A DNA stretch of 64,000 bases from Trichoplax adhaerens (lineage: Eukaryota; Placozoa; Uniplacotomia; Trichoplacea; Trichoplacidae), in the NCBI RefSeq assembly GCF_000150275.1, contig NW_002060962.1:212007-276006 (forward strand), given 5' to 3'. Each line of letters begins with the position of its first letter. Positions within the stretch are counted from its first letter, which is position 1. This document shows positions 1 through 14,149 of this stretch, in pieces. The position numbers were made by a program, and so were the translations under genes. Below the pieces are notes generated by a model. The model was not told the DNA's origin and searched no databases. It worked only from the letters and a program-made list of their open reading frames with translations.

Positions 1-2332
1 ATGACAGCAAATTCAATCTCTCCAGGGATTTGCAACACTGAGTAGGAAATCATTCAAAAGTAGTGGAATAACGTGAATAATAATAGTGATATAATTGCTA
101 ATTGTTGGACTTTTTGTTCTCCTAGTCCGTAACAGCAAAGGGGCATTTCCATCCTTGTGTACACACAGCGCATTGTGTGTTAGGATACATTACAACAGGC
201 TCTAATCAATTATTATACTGGAAATGTACAAGATTGCCAAGCACGACAAAGAAAAAATATTTTTTTCAGGGCTGCTAATTAATCCAAGTTGGGGGAGAGA
301 AAAATTTTTTGACAAGCGTACATTCAACTTTCTTGTCAGAATGTAAAAAGAATGTCGTGGTTTCCAAGAGTGCTTGCTTGGACGACAAATCAGCCCAAGC
401 TTACAAGGTTGCTTATTTTAGCGACTGTTAAAATAACATACTGGCCGTGTCAATTTTAACGGTTCAATATATCCTTCTTACTCTATGGATGCGTGTCATC
501 AACGATGGCATAAATCAAAAAAGTTTTTTTTTGAATACAAATAAAAAAATACCTAGGTCGCGAAGTAGAAAGTTCTCCATCATGCCATGACGGACGGCTA
601 CATTTTATCATTATCAACAAGATAGGTTTTTCTTGACTCTCAAGTGGATGAGAAGTATTTAGTGGTGTTGTGAAAGCAAGTGGTGAGGATGCCATGGTGA
701 TCGCCATCAAGTAATGTGCTATGAAAGCAAAAAATGATGATCACGTACTTGTAAAATCCAAGGAGAATCTTCTTCAAACTCATATTACCATGCCAGGCAT
801 TACTGTATCACGCTCAAAGGATCTGTTGCATCTTGGCGATGCGATTAGACTTGCAAATTGGCCTACCCCCAAAACGATAATCACCTCTATGACATGCGAT
901 CGGAAACTTGGGGAAAAAGAGCAAGTTGCTAGACGAATACAACTCGATACTTGCTGATATTTTATCTGCTTCTACTCGCAATCCCAACAGTCGCAACCAT
1001 TTGCAATCGCTTCTACAGTACTCCGCAATCATGATCGAGTTTACTGTAGGCGCTGGCATCCGCAAACTACCCCCCCTCCATTTTTCCTCAACAAGAGCGA
1101 CACGGACTCCTGTAGCTTGCAAGTGTTTCTCAAAAAAAAAATGAACTAATCCAACACAGAAAAAGAGTTGAAAATAGCCACTACTAGTATCAGACCTGTA
1201 AGAAGTTAGCCGTTAGCTTGAGGAAAGTTGAGAAAATGAAGAGAGATGGCAATTTCAATTTTCAAACTTGCTACCCGCTTCCAAATTTTCCCAGCTGGAT
1301 CTTGTGCCGACCAATGCCGTACCTTCCGTGCGACTGTCGCTGGTCCTGAGACAGATCGGTTGAAATACGGTGCCGTATGTCACATCCGTCTGTCTGTTGC
1401 TGTGGAATGGGCGAAACTATGGGACTACAGTACAGTCTGTACTAAAAGGAAAGAAAGAGGGAGGGACGCCAAGGGAATCGCTTTACGTCCCTGTCGCTTC
1501 TTTCTTTTTCTTTCTTTCTGTTTTATGCTGTAGAAGTGCAAACCAATCAGTTTCATCTTTTCCAGGGGCTATATGTACCGTACTAGACTGTATGGAGACA
1601 TACTACCATCTGATTATCTTGTCTTACTGTTATTTTACCACATCGTTTTCAATTTTTATTGGATGGCAATCGATCGATACGACAGCTTGAATAGAAAAAT
1701 AGGCAATGAGTTCTTTTCCAACGTAGCAACTACGCAAGGCCTATCCGTATATCAGTTCTTTGCACGGTGATTTTTAAGGAATACCGCCCCAGACCAGACT
1801 TGGGGAAATTTTGATGGAGTAATACAGTACAGCAGTAAATGACGTTGGAGACATTTTGACATATAAACACATGAACAGTAGCGATCCATTCAATTTGCTT
1901 TCAAACTGTCCCTACAGTGAACTTCATAGTAGTCGTATCACTAGATGCAGTATAGTAGTGCTACCGCAGAGCTTGTCAATGCATGAGGTGAAAAATAGAC
2001 GGAAACGATATCGCAATGCGTAGCAAGCAGCAAGCATGGACTGAATACGATCAGAATTATCAAGAGCCTTGGGGAATTTTGTTTGCTTTTATTGGTGGGC
2101 TGTCCATTACCTGACATCAGTAGTGGATCTGGTATTCCTAGTCTATTTCTTTGTCATTCACTAGTATAGTTGAGACGGGCTACTATTTACTGATCTTGGT
2201 ATTGGATTTACCAATTGTAATGTTCTCAAGGTAGCATCCTCAACCTTCCTCCTCATAATAATTTAGAAATTCAAAATTCCCGACATTCTACTCCCGACTA
2301 GGTAGAACATCGTTGTGTCATACTGTCGCCAT
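1..2332. other. No supported gene
   Basis: I find no gene I can defend here. Several reading frames of 60-106 codons exist on both strands, but none has a recognisable domain, and they overlap one another in conflicting frames. The stretch is somewhat less AT-rich than the rest of the window. The frame at 908-1144 (+) is the most protein-like in composition but has no identifiable family and no clear splice partner. Confidence 0.4.
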
Positions 2333-2735
2333 AGTCCTTCTTTGCCTCTGGTATAAGTCTGTTTGCACCATAGTTTGTACAGACTGTATGGACTAATACA
2401 GTACAGTATAGGCAATGTGGAAAATATGTGTCCTTTGTAGTATAGGTTGTACACTACACTGCAGTGAAACATCTTCTGCTCACATTACAGTATTGCGAGC
2501 CAATACAAAAGTGGACACCTTTTGTACATACTGTAACCGTAGTCCTTCTAGTAGAAGTCTGTTTGTACTACCATGGTTTGTACAGACTGCATGGACTAAT
2601 ACAGTATTGGCAATGTGGAAAATATGTGTCCTCTTTAGTATAGGTTGTACACTACATTGCAGTGAAAAGTCTTCTGCTCACAGTACAGTATTACGAGCCA
2701 ACACAAAAGTGGACACCTTTTGTACTGTACTGTAC
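2333..2735. repeat. Direct duplication, two ~200-bp copies
   Basis: Two adjacent copies begin with AGTCCTTCT at about 2333 and 2541. Both continue through the same landmarks in order: GTTTGTACAGACTG, GGCAATGTGGAAAATATGTG, TATAGGTTGTACACTACA, and AAAAGTGGACACCTTTTGTA. They differ by scattered substitutions and small indels, so the duplication is not fresh. The repeat explains the similar peptides read from overlapping frames in this stretch, which should not be taken as genes. Confidence 0.85.
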
Positions 2736-2856
2736 ATCCTGTACAGTACTGTACGACTTGTACTGTACAGTACTGTACGACTTGTACTGTACAGTACAGT
2801 GGATGGCTGTACTGGTACAGTACAGTACTGTACTGTACAGTACAGTACTATAAGTA
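2720..2856. repeat. Palindromic TACAGTAC/TACTGTAC tract
   Basis: This is a dense run of the self-complementary words GTACAGTAC and TACTGTAC in alternating order, able to fold into many small hairpins. The same motif recurs at about 3117-3225, 16165-16315, 23795-23832, 57197-57262 and 60894-60951. It is a dispersed simple repeat rather than a coding sequence. Confidence 0.85.
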
Positions 2857-3725
2857 CAATGAGCAGTACTTTGTACTGTAGGTACTTTTGAATTCATTTT
2901 TTGCTAATATCATGGTTGATCTTCATTGCATTACTGAAATCTTATGCTCTAGTTATATGCCTGGAGCTTACTGTACAGTACTGTACATGTTTATGTCTAT
3001 CTTGGAAGTTCATAGGCAGTCCATTGTGCAATTGAGGCATAACCTCATAAGCTATAGCGCCTTGACAACACTCTACGAAATAGGAAATTTCAAAAGGTCT
3101 TCTTTTAGTAGTCCGTGACAGTACACTACAGTTCTGTATGGCCGTCTTTAACAGTACAGTACAGTACTGTATACTGTACTCTGCTCTACGCTGTACTGTA
3201 CACTGTACGGTACTGTAAAGTATTTGGGAAATTCAAGTGATATTTTTCTCCATTTTTGAGGGGGAATCAAAGACTTTTTAATAATTACACCTGTACACGC
3301 TGTACTATTGATCCCTCGCTCGTTATACTTTGCGTTGCGTTTGCCAGCGATACCTTTTACCAATTTCTATGATTCGATTTACAACTACTGTACTGTAGAC
3401 TACTGTATCACCGCTTCCTAACAAACAGCGATTGCCATTAATCTCTTTCTTGCAATTTGATCAACTGCAAACTCAGCGTAAAAACAACAATAACTCAAGC
3501 ACTTTCGACTACGGCACATACGGTACTGTATTGCCTGGAGGCATTCAAGAGTATTGCAATCCTTTCTCTCATTCATCAAGCAACGACTACTAGAAAGAAA
3601 CCAGCTTTCCTTTCTCAGCAGTCTTGACAATACTGTACTGTACATCAGGTCATCGCCATTACAGTCAACAAGACTGATACTGTATTCGTTGCAATGGACC
3701 AACCAAAAATGCCAAATATGAATAA
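2857..3725. other. Non-coding stretch with a second TACAGTAC tract
   Basis: No gene is supported. The TACAGTAC-type palindromic repeat returns at about 3117-3225. The short frames in this stretch have no recognisable domain. Confidence 0.4.
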
Positions 3726-4530
3726 GGAGACCGGATCGAGCCCGATGACACCACCACAGGCCGCACCACTCCACCAGTGGGTAGTGGGGACTGGTTGGGA
3801 CGACTTGGACAATAATAGCCACACGTATTCAGTGTTGCGGGCCCGATGACACCACCACCACCACTCCACCAGTGTTTAGTGGGGACTGGTTGGGACGACT
3901 TGGACAATAATAGCCACACGTATTCAGTGTTGCGGGCCTGATGACACCACCACCAGTCACTCCACCAGTGGGTAGTGGGGACTGGTTGGGACGACTTGGA
4001 CAATTAATAGCCACACGTATCCAGTGTTACGGGCCCGATGACACCACCGGTGGGCGGGCGGGCACCACCACTCCACCAGTGGGTAGTGGGACTAGTTTGG
4101 AGTACTTTGGACGACTTGGACAATAATAGCCACACGTATTCAGTGTTACGGGCCCGATGACACCACCACTCCACCAGTGGGTAGTGGAGTCTGTCAAGAC
4201 TTGTTGGGACGACTTGGACAATAATAGCCACGCGTATTCAGTGTTACGGGCCCGATGACACCACCACTCCACCAGTGGGTAGTGGGGACTAGTCGGGACG
4301 ACTTGGACAATAATAGCCACACGTACAATTCAGTGTGGCGGGCCCGATGACACCACCACCGCCACTCCACTAGTGGGTAGTGGGGACTCGTTGGGACGAC
4401 TTGGACAATAATAGCCACACGTACAATTCAGTGTTGCGGGCCCGATGACACCACCACCACTCCACTAGTGGGTAGTGGGGACTCGTTGGGACGACTTGGA
4501 CAATAATAGCCACACGCACTCAGTGTTACA
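3726..4530. repeat. ~90-bp minisatellite, left block (about 8 units)
   Basis: A GC-richer tandem repeat. Each unit carries CCACCAGTGGGTAGTGGGG, then GGGACGACTTGGACAATAAT, AGCCACACGTATTCAGTGTT and GCGGGCCCGATGACACCACC. Units vary from about 88 to 110 bp through small indels and changes in the number of CAC triplets. The many long antisense frames here are simply the repeat read in translation, since the unit length is often a multiple of three. The block ends at the same junction sequence (ACGCACTCAGTGTTACAG) as the right block. Confidence 0.93.
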
Positions 4531-4696
4531 GTCTTCAGTCTTCAACAATGACAACCGCCGTATTTAGCCTATAATCCTCGGCTTGGACAATTTAAGGTAT
4601 TGTGAACATGCGCATGCTACCCTATCACATAACAAAGTTATGATGACAACGTTGGAAAGACCAATGTGTGCTCAACCCCCCCCTAGGCGAAGAATT
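4531..4696. repeat. First copy of the EF1A-A upstream segment, cut by gap
   Basis: This segment matches 5710-5874 almost base for base, offset by about 1179 bp. It runs from GTCTTCAGTCTTCAACAATG to CCCCCCCCTAGGCGAAGAATT. It stops exactly at the run of Ns. The second copy continues without a break into the EF1A-A 5' region, so this one is best read as the end of a contig that should overlap the next contig. Confidence 0.85.
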
Positions 4697-4746
4697 NNNN
4701 NNNNNNNNNNNNNNNNNNNNNNNNNNNNNNNNNNNNNNNNNNNNNN
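4697..4746. other. 50-N assembly gap
   Basis: Exactly fifty Ns, a conventional size for a gap of unknown length. The sequence after the gap resumes inside the minisatellite and matches the left block at about 4308-4425, so the gap joins two overlapping stretches of the same repeat. Confidence 0.97.
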
Positions 4747-5709
4747 CAATAATAGCCACACGTACAATTCAGTGTGGCGGGCCCGATGACACCACCACCG
4801 CCACTCCACTAGTGGGTAGTGGGGACTCGTTGGGACGACTTGGACAATAATAGCCACACGTATTCAGTGTTGCGGGCCCGATGACACCACCACCACTCCA
4901 CCAGTGGGTAGTGGGGACTGGTTGTGACGACTTGGGCAATAATAGCCACACGTATCCAGTGTTACGGGCCCGATGACACCACCACCACTCCACCAGTGGG
5001 TAGTGGGGACTGGTTGTGACGACTTGGGCAATAATAGCCACACGTATCCAGTGTTACGGGCCCGATGACACCACCACCACTCCACCAGTGGGTAGTGGGG
5101 GACTAGTTTGGAGTACTGTACTTTGGACGACTTGGACAATAATAGCCACACGTATTCAGTGTTACGGGCCCGATGACACCACCACTCCACCAGTGGGTAA
5201 CGGGGACTGGTTGTGACGACTTGGACAATAATAGCCACACGTATCCAGTGTTACGGGCCCGATGACACCACCAGCCCACCAGTGGGTAGTGGGGACTAGT
5301 TGGGACGACTTGGACAATAATAGCCACACGTACAATTCAGTGTTGCGGGCCCGATGACACCACCACTCCACCAGTGGGTAGTGGAGACTAGTTGGGACGA
5401 CTTGGACAATAATAGCCACGCATATTCAGTGTTACGGGCCCGATGACACCACCACTCCACCAGTGGGTAGTGGAGACTAGTTGGGACGACTTGGACAATA
5501 ATAGCCACGCATATTCAGTGTTACGGGCCCGATGACACCACCACTCCACCAGTGGGTAGTGGGGACTAGTTGGGACGACTTGGACAACAATAGCCACACG
5601 TACAATTCAGTGTTGCGGGCCCGATGACACCACCACCACTCCACTAGTGGGTAGTGGGGACTAGTTGGGACGACTTGGACAATAATAGCCACACGCACTC
5701 AGTGTTACA
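4747..5709. repeat. ~90-bp minisatellite, right block (about 10 units)
   Basis: Same unit as the left block. The first ~115 bases after the gap are identical to 4308 onward. The last unit and its exit into ACGCACTCAGTGTTACAG match the exit of the left block with about one base difference. It lies directly upstream of the EF1A-A promoter region. Confidence 0.93.
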
Positions 5710-5874
5710 GTCTTCAGTCTTCAACAATGACAACCGCCGTATTTAGCCCATAATCCGAGGCTTGGACAATTTAAGGTATTGTGAACATGCGCACGCTACC
5801 CTATCACATAACAAAGTTATGATGACAACGTTGGAAAGATCAATTGTGCTCAACCCCCCCCTAGGCGAAGAATT
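5710..5874. repeat. Second copy of the EF1A-A upstream segment
   Basis: Near-identical to 4531-4696, with a few substitutions and a one-base indel near 5838-5845. Unlike the first copy, it continues into the 5' non-coding exon of EF1A-A, so this is the copy in its proper place. Confidence 0.85.
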
Positions 5875-5879
5875 GTTCT

Positions 5880-6444
5880 TATGCGAGGCGATTCAATCGT
5901 TCGTTCTCTTTCTCTTCGTCGTTCAGTTGCAGCGTGATAGCTTGGTAAGCCTTGACGATGTTACTCGTTAAAATCGCATTTCAATCTTTGTCATCACCAG
6001 TTTTTTTGCATTTTTAACCTTACTTTTTGCGACTATCATGAATGTACGATAGCATCAACGTCATTTTTCCTACAAGTCGATGAGATGAAGATGATGGCAA
6101 TTTTTTAAACTTGACGCATCTTTCATTCTCCACATGTCGCCATCTTTTTTTTAATTGCTAGAGCCTGTAGAGATGCATTTTTTATTGTTCCGATGGTAAA
6201 AAATCAGTTGGAATAGTCAGCTAGCTTGTATTGTAAAGGATGACACTGGATCAAAGTTGTTTTTCAAGTAGTTGTTTATGTATAAGGAGGAAAGAGAGGA
6301 GTACAGTAGTAGCGTTCCTCCGTGATAGAGATTTTTTTTTTCCCTCTCCTGACCACTTTGTCATCCGGAGCTTAAAATATCCCACTAAAGGTTGCTATTT
6401 TTTCAATCTATAGTACAGTAGGCTGACATCAGACAAATCTTACA
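5880..6444 (+). promoter_or_regulatory. EF1A-A 5' region: likely non-coding exon and 5' UTR intron
   Basis: A pyrimidine-rich stretch (CGTTCTCTTTCTCTTCGTCG) ends in a good donor, AGCTTG|GTAAGC, after 5944. A good acceptor, TTTTTCAATCTATAG, ends at 6413, leaving a 31-base leader before the ATG at 6445. EF1A genes of animals commonly have a non-coding first exon and a pyrimidine-rich start typical of translation-machinery mRNAs. The exon start is not fixed by the sequence alone. The minisatellite lies immediately upstream. Confidence 0.55.
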
Positions 6445-8097
<1,653 letters not shown>

Positions 8098-9741
8098 TCA
8101 ATCCTGATGCCCCTGATATATTTAGATTAATAAAAAGTGTAATACAATATCGTAGATGATCATGTGTAATTGTTACAATTTTATTATGCTGTACTGCTGT
8201 TGCTGGCCTAAGCGTAAATTGACTTATCTTTCAGTCTGACAGAGTTATCAATAAAAAGGTACTGCGATAGTCTTTCGTAATCAATAACTGAGAATCTACC
8301 GTTGCTGACTGTTGGTTGGTTGTTGAATTCATTTTGAACTTCCTTATTACAGTAATAGCATACTGGTCGCTATTAGAGCGCAATGATATTGATTGGTTAT
8401 AGCTATCATATAAGGAAGGATACAGTTACTGTACTATAGTAAAAATCAATTGGACGATAATACGTTTGAAGCGGAATCGCTTTAGCAACCTATGAAACGT
8501 TTAGTGATTACTTATAATTTTTCGACATTATAAAAAAGGCATGCAATATACGATACAAAGGGTATTTCGCTTCATGAAGCTTCACGCAATCCTTTACTCC
8601 AACAATGAATATGGATTGTAATAAGTAGATGATGCCGCGCAAAAGTGCTGGCGTTAAACTACAGTACTGTATGTTGCCTTCATGTAAGTACTATCGTAAA
8701 CGACAGTATCATTAATCATGATTCATGAGCATATAAATACCAGAAAAACATACTGCACTGTAAGCGCGGAACGCCTGTGTACAGTATGTTCGATAAAGAA
8801 TCTTGGTTATAGGGTGTTACTTCAATCAACATCGTGACTGATAATGTCATTACGGTATTAGGCTTTTTTTTCTTTCTTTCTTTCTTTTACAATTAATTAC
8901 GAAAGTATCACAATATCAGTATTTCTCACAGCACAATACCCATTGACTGTCATGACTATGTGTAGAGGCAACAGCAAATTTATCGTCAGGACTTACTAAC
9001 CGTACGTAGTGCAAAACACTACAGGCATTGAATTATGTAGTACAACGCTGAATCCTGCAAGCAGTGCAATCTATGATGACTGGACTAGCTGAGAAATACA
9101 ATAATATAGGACACTAATTTTTTATTTGAAATGAAAGACTCACTTACGTGTATTTATACGTTATTAATTGATACTCAAATTGAATAGATTGCTATCCCAT
9201 TGTATCACCGTAATAACAACCTGATTATACGCTTATTAGTGTAATCCTATACAAGTATACTGTACATAGAGGAGTCAATATGGACTCTAAAATTATCAGA
9301 ACACTGATACATTGATGTGAGCTGCTACATGCACATGTGTGTCTGTGTTGCAATGCGCTAAAATTCGTTTTACGTTTTACTGTTGTGGAAATATAAATCA
9401 AAAGAAGTTGCAGAAAATCCGATACGCTAAGTCAATTTGAATGGACTGCATTGAAAGATTGAATACTATAACAATATAATCAGCAAAATAAAATTTATTT
9501 TGAATACACTCCGGAGCAATCGTAGTTGTACATCATTTTTAAATTCTTAAGACAATTTAATATCGGTTGCTTTATAATTAATTATCACCTTAACCAGATT
9601 GTAGTTTACAAATTAAGGTTAACCGCAATTAATGTAGACGCCAGATGCCATTTCGATTGATTAGTAATGGCAACCACCACCTGTAGCATGCAATCATCGC
9701 ATCCCTTTCATGCTCTTGGTGAATCGTTGTAGGGACCAGTC
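8098..9741. other. EF1A-A 3' UTR and intergenic
   Basis: The first ~200 bases, to about 8310, resemble the sequence following EF1A-B (28025-28240), including a shared TTATCAATAAAAA poly(A)-type signal. The rest is AT-rich with a short TTTC microsatellite near 8865-8888. No gene is seen. ADA1 ends on the other strand at 9742, so EF1A-A and ADA1 converge. Confidence 0.6.
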
Positions 9742-12700
9742 TTATACCTTCATACCGTAGATTTCTTCCAAGTCATTAATTAATTGTTGCTTTTCTTCTT
9801 CTGGTAAGAATGACGAACGAGCTGCATTAAATGTCTATAATGGGTGTTTTAATATTCGAAATAGACACAGACAACACGTATACAATTAATCAACATTGAT
9901 TGCAACTGGATATTTTATTCTAAAAATGAATCAAAAATAACTTAAGTATTTAATTTAAAAGATCTACCACAAAAAAAAATCATTTAATCATTGACAATTC
10001 ATCTTACCGCTCGCGTCAGTACTGAAGCACCGTAACCCCATTTATTGTAAACCAATTTATATTCATCGGCAACACCAGAATTACAACACAAAGAATCATC
10101 GGAGTTTATAGAAAAATTTAGCCCTTCGTTAATAAATCTAGTAGAAGAACCGAAGTAATGACGAAGTTTCAATAAACTTAAATAATTTACAAATGGAGAT
10201 AATTTAGGATCTAAATATGATATAATCAACCGTTTAGCGGGATGATTATCAAAACTTGAACAGGAACCTGTAAGTATACTAGATGTCGGGCAAACCTGTA
10301 ATGATGAGAATAGAATAAATCATCACTATAAAAGATTACGTTAAAATAGTAACAGATTAAGCTAACTTCCAGATGGATTTGTTCTTTCTTGACCCTTTCA
10401 AGTAAACTTTCATCTTCCACTAACTGATATCCATGACCGATTCTTTCAGCGCTTAGCCAATCCAAACTCTACCAATATATCAACATATTATTGTAATAGA
10501 AAAATATCTATTGGTTTCCCTTTCTAATAATGTACACTTTCATATCCACTAATAAATTGATTATCGAGATATAGCAAATACTCAGAATTTTATAATACTG
10601 TATAGTGTTGCATAAAGAGCTATTAACTCTGTTCAATAGTGGAGGTAATAGTACGAGTGGATTTGATTAAAACCATTAGGATCATTTACTACATCAAATG
10701 CAATCACAAGATAATGTCTATGTCATATATCTGAATCTTAGACTTAGTTAATGTTAGTATAGTAACGAAAATACACAACAGTCTACATACAATATCATGC
10801 CAGATATCATAAAATAATTTAAATTATAAATTATATCGACTACAGGATATGCATAACACTTTCAGTCCGATTTGTATAAGATAATTAATTATAAAATAAA
10901 TCAGACAATATACTTCATTTACGATATCTCATCCTTTATTCTAGTTCAAACTCATGTTACTATATACTGTACTTTATCATTCAACCATTTTAAAACATAC
11001 ACGTTGCCATTTATAATTGTACACTATGGAATACAGTACAGGCTAGCATGCAAAACAATGGTAATTTACCGGACAATTGAGAAAATCGAATGAATATTTC
11101 TACATTCTGTAGTATTTATCGCTGTAGTTTCCTTCTTTTCGAATACTCTAAAAATAGAGTTCACTTCTAAAATCTTATTTTTAGAAGATAGTACCAGTCG
11201 CATAAAATTAATAAACTTTCATTTAGAGACCATTCTAATGAATTTTCTAGTGACTCTTGCAATTTTTTAAGATCAGAAATTTGCCTATTATAGCGAAATT
11301 ATTAACTATACATCATACACTCTCGGACTCAACCGATAAAAATAGCACTGCCTTACTTAATATGACATTGCAATACGTTGCTAGCGATACTAGCAGATTA
11401 CGAATATTCTGCCAATATGTTGTTGATACCTTAATGTACACTAATTCTCTTTATATAGTCTTATGTGTAAATAACGTAACTAACGCCAACCTGGCGAATA
11501 TTTTCGGCTGTTCCGGCTTCTCCAGCGTGAACTGTTCTATGAATACCATATCTCTTGGCTTCCTTTAATATTACAAGGAATAACTGTTTTCATAATGAGG
11601 AAACAAACACTTTCGATCCCAATAACAACATTTGTACAAACTCACTTGAAAAGCTTTACAAAATTCATCACCAGGTTTAATACTATCTTCTAGTTCATTT
11701 CCTTCTATATCAATACCCACAACTCCTTTTCTATGATACTTTTTGCATAGTTCGATAGTTTCAGTAGCTGAGTCTATAACATCGAAAATATATAGATTAT
11801 AAACCCTTTCAACGCAGAAACAATGGCGGTAGAGTTTAAAACTATCATGGGACAATAAAATGGAAAACTGTGATCAAGTTTTACAACATAATATAATCTA
11901 TAACAACTGCTACTATGTACCGATATTAATTATTTTTTAATTTTTACCCTGTATATAATAGTATTGTACTAATTAAAATATTGTGATGTTAGTATCAACA
12001 AATATGACAATTAATAATACACCATATACTTGTATTAATATCGAACTTCAAACCTTGAAAGTAATTTTACCTGGACAACCTCGAAGACAACAAAGAATAC
12101 TTTTAACTTTGATTCCGTACCGTCGACATCCCTCCTCTAATCCATCTACTATAGTAAGTAGCACTTGTTCGCTAGTTAATTTATCGCCTTCTGTCGCGTC
12201 ATTATTTGATGTTCCGCTGGTCAACAATCCCGGAGCATAACGCGCCTCAGTATATAAGACACCTTGATTTGCCTGATCTTCACAAAATTCTATTGCACAC
12301 CGACGAAGGGCATGAGGATCACCACTAGATGAATTTTAATTGAAAAAATTTAGATATTCTATTGTACTAAGAAGTACAGTAATGCATAAATTATAGTATT
12401 ACACCGAAATTTCAAGTTTCTAATGTAGTATAGTGAAACAGGTCATAATTTTGGGCACAGTATACCAGCAGAATAATCAAATGATCTATAAAGTATCCCG
12501 TTATTATTAAAATTTATAGAGTCGATAACCGCCATAATAACATACGCGTATATCCACTTAAGCTACTCATTTTTAACCCATATTTAGGCTGCAATACACC
12601 GTATTGTTAAAGTTCAAAGCTTGCCATACCCTATCTAGATTTTCTATTGGTAGCTTGTAAGATAGTAAATATTTATAGAATAACTAAACCATTGTTAGTC

Positions 12701-14011
12701 TCCAAAACTAACATATGTGTATAATGTATGAAGACCTAATAGGAAATATACTACTATTTCACTCGATCAATTTAGTATCTTATAAGAAGCCTATGCATAG
12801 TTTATGAAAGAAGCGATGGTTGTTAACACTAACTGCTGATAGTATTCATATAAGGCGCATGAATAATGAATATCTTGTAATTAATGTAGATTAACCGACG
12901 AACTAATGGATAAGAGAAAAAATAGAGATTTTTAGGCTCACCTAATAACCGGTATGAAAACAGCAAATGGCTCCAAAAATTTCTTTAAAGATCGGTCTGT
13001 CTCGTTGGCACAGGAAACGAATTCTTTAAATTGTCTTGCATTGTCTACGGGCAATTCAATACCTTTACTCCTATAATTAAAATCATATTCATCAGTCATT
13101 ATTCAAATTTGGTTACTCAATTTACAAATTTGACCGAACTATCTAACTGAAGCTATTAATAAGCAATGCATGTAAAGAAAAAAATAGCATTGTTCTGAAT
13201 TATGGCGAAGCAAAATTTAATATTTAACGAAGTATACGTCGTAAAGCTTAAAAGTCTGATACTTTAAATTGTTAAATCCAGTATGGCTATTTGCTCTCTT
13301 GCAACTGTAATCAATTTATAATTTATAAGCAGAATATGCTGTAGTTACCGTAAAAATTTGAAATGTGGTATTTAACCTATTTACGAAAATCATTTCAAAT
13401 ACTGAATGTTATGTTTAAAATGTACCATGATCACTTATATTTATAGTACTAGTACCTATGATTGTGTCTATACCAACAATCTAAATATACTTACCTAGCT
13501 AAATCTATTACTGTTTCAGCACGAAGCGCTCCGTCCAAATGATTATGCAGTTCGACCTAGTTGACATACGCGAATATGTATTACATGAGTAGATATGTGC
13601 AGCTTCTAAGTTGAAATGGCAAATAATTGTATGTGGGCAATCAATTTTATCAAGACTTTAGAAAATCAGAATTTTATTAAAAATTCAAAAAGAATGATAA
13701 TTATGTACTTTAGATTGCATTTCTCAACGACCGCTCGAAAATTACTATCTGATATTGTACTATGCATAATAGTATGCGGAACTGGGCAATTAGCCTATTA
13801 AATACATCACGAATACCAATCTTTAACTGATATCGCGCAATGTGGTGTTAGTTAACACGCTTGTGACACTAATTACATATGCACAATGTTAAATAGAACT
13901 TAGATATTACAGTTAATCTTATTTGGATTAAATTAATAAATGATCGTGGAGAATGACTTATACGGTACTTACTTTACACTTTAAACTTTGTGAACCTGTA
14001 GCAGCCATCAT
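9742..14011 (-). CDS. ADA: Adenosine deaminase 1
   Basis: Zinc hydrolase turning (deoxy)adenosine into (deoxy)inosine in purine salvage. Ten exons read on the minus strand: 14011-13973, 13556-13495, 13070-12942, 12324-12071, 11773-11646, 11562-11491, 10468-10367, 10295-10231, 10137-10008 and 9834-9742. All frames join to 357 residues, close to the ~360 of animal ADA. Zinc and catalytic motifs are present: HNH (17-19), HAGE (216-219), GHGY with His240, and SDD (296-298). The start could be either of two consecutive ATGs. Unusual changes lie beside the substrate pocket: GIDIEGNE instead of the common IDLAGDE, EARY instead of EVRY, and RGCP where the paralogs have RPFP. It is next to EF1A-A (convergent). 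No frame breaks were found. Confidence 0.93.
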
Positions 14012-14149
14012 TCTTATTCTACCTCATTTTAAAATATCATGATATATTGGGTTAGTTGAGATCGTTATCTTAACTAAGATGATAAATGCTAGCTAATGCA
14101 ATGCAATTAATAATAATTGCTATATTGCAAACTGAGTTTTAGCCATCAG

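Noticed and set aside
908-1144. 78-codon frame with a protein-like N-terminal half
   Set aside because: No recognisable family, no clear splice sites, and it overlaps a longer antisense frame. Kept only as a note.
3418-5698. Many antisense frames of 60-134 codons with repeated THWWSGG and CHRARNTEYVWLL-type peptides
   Set aside because: They are the ~90-bp minisatellite read in translation, in several frames at once, with no start or splice logic and no known domain.
10008-10229. Minus frame reading through between ADA1 exons 8 and 9
   Set aside because: The 93 bases between the exons (10230-10138) behave as an intron: the other two ADA genes splice at the same codon, and removing it restores the conserved HPAKR-FIN join.
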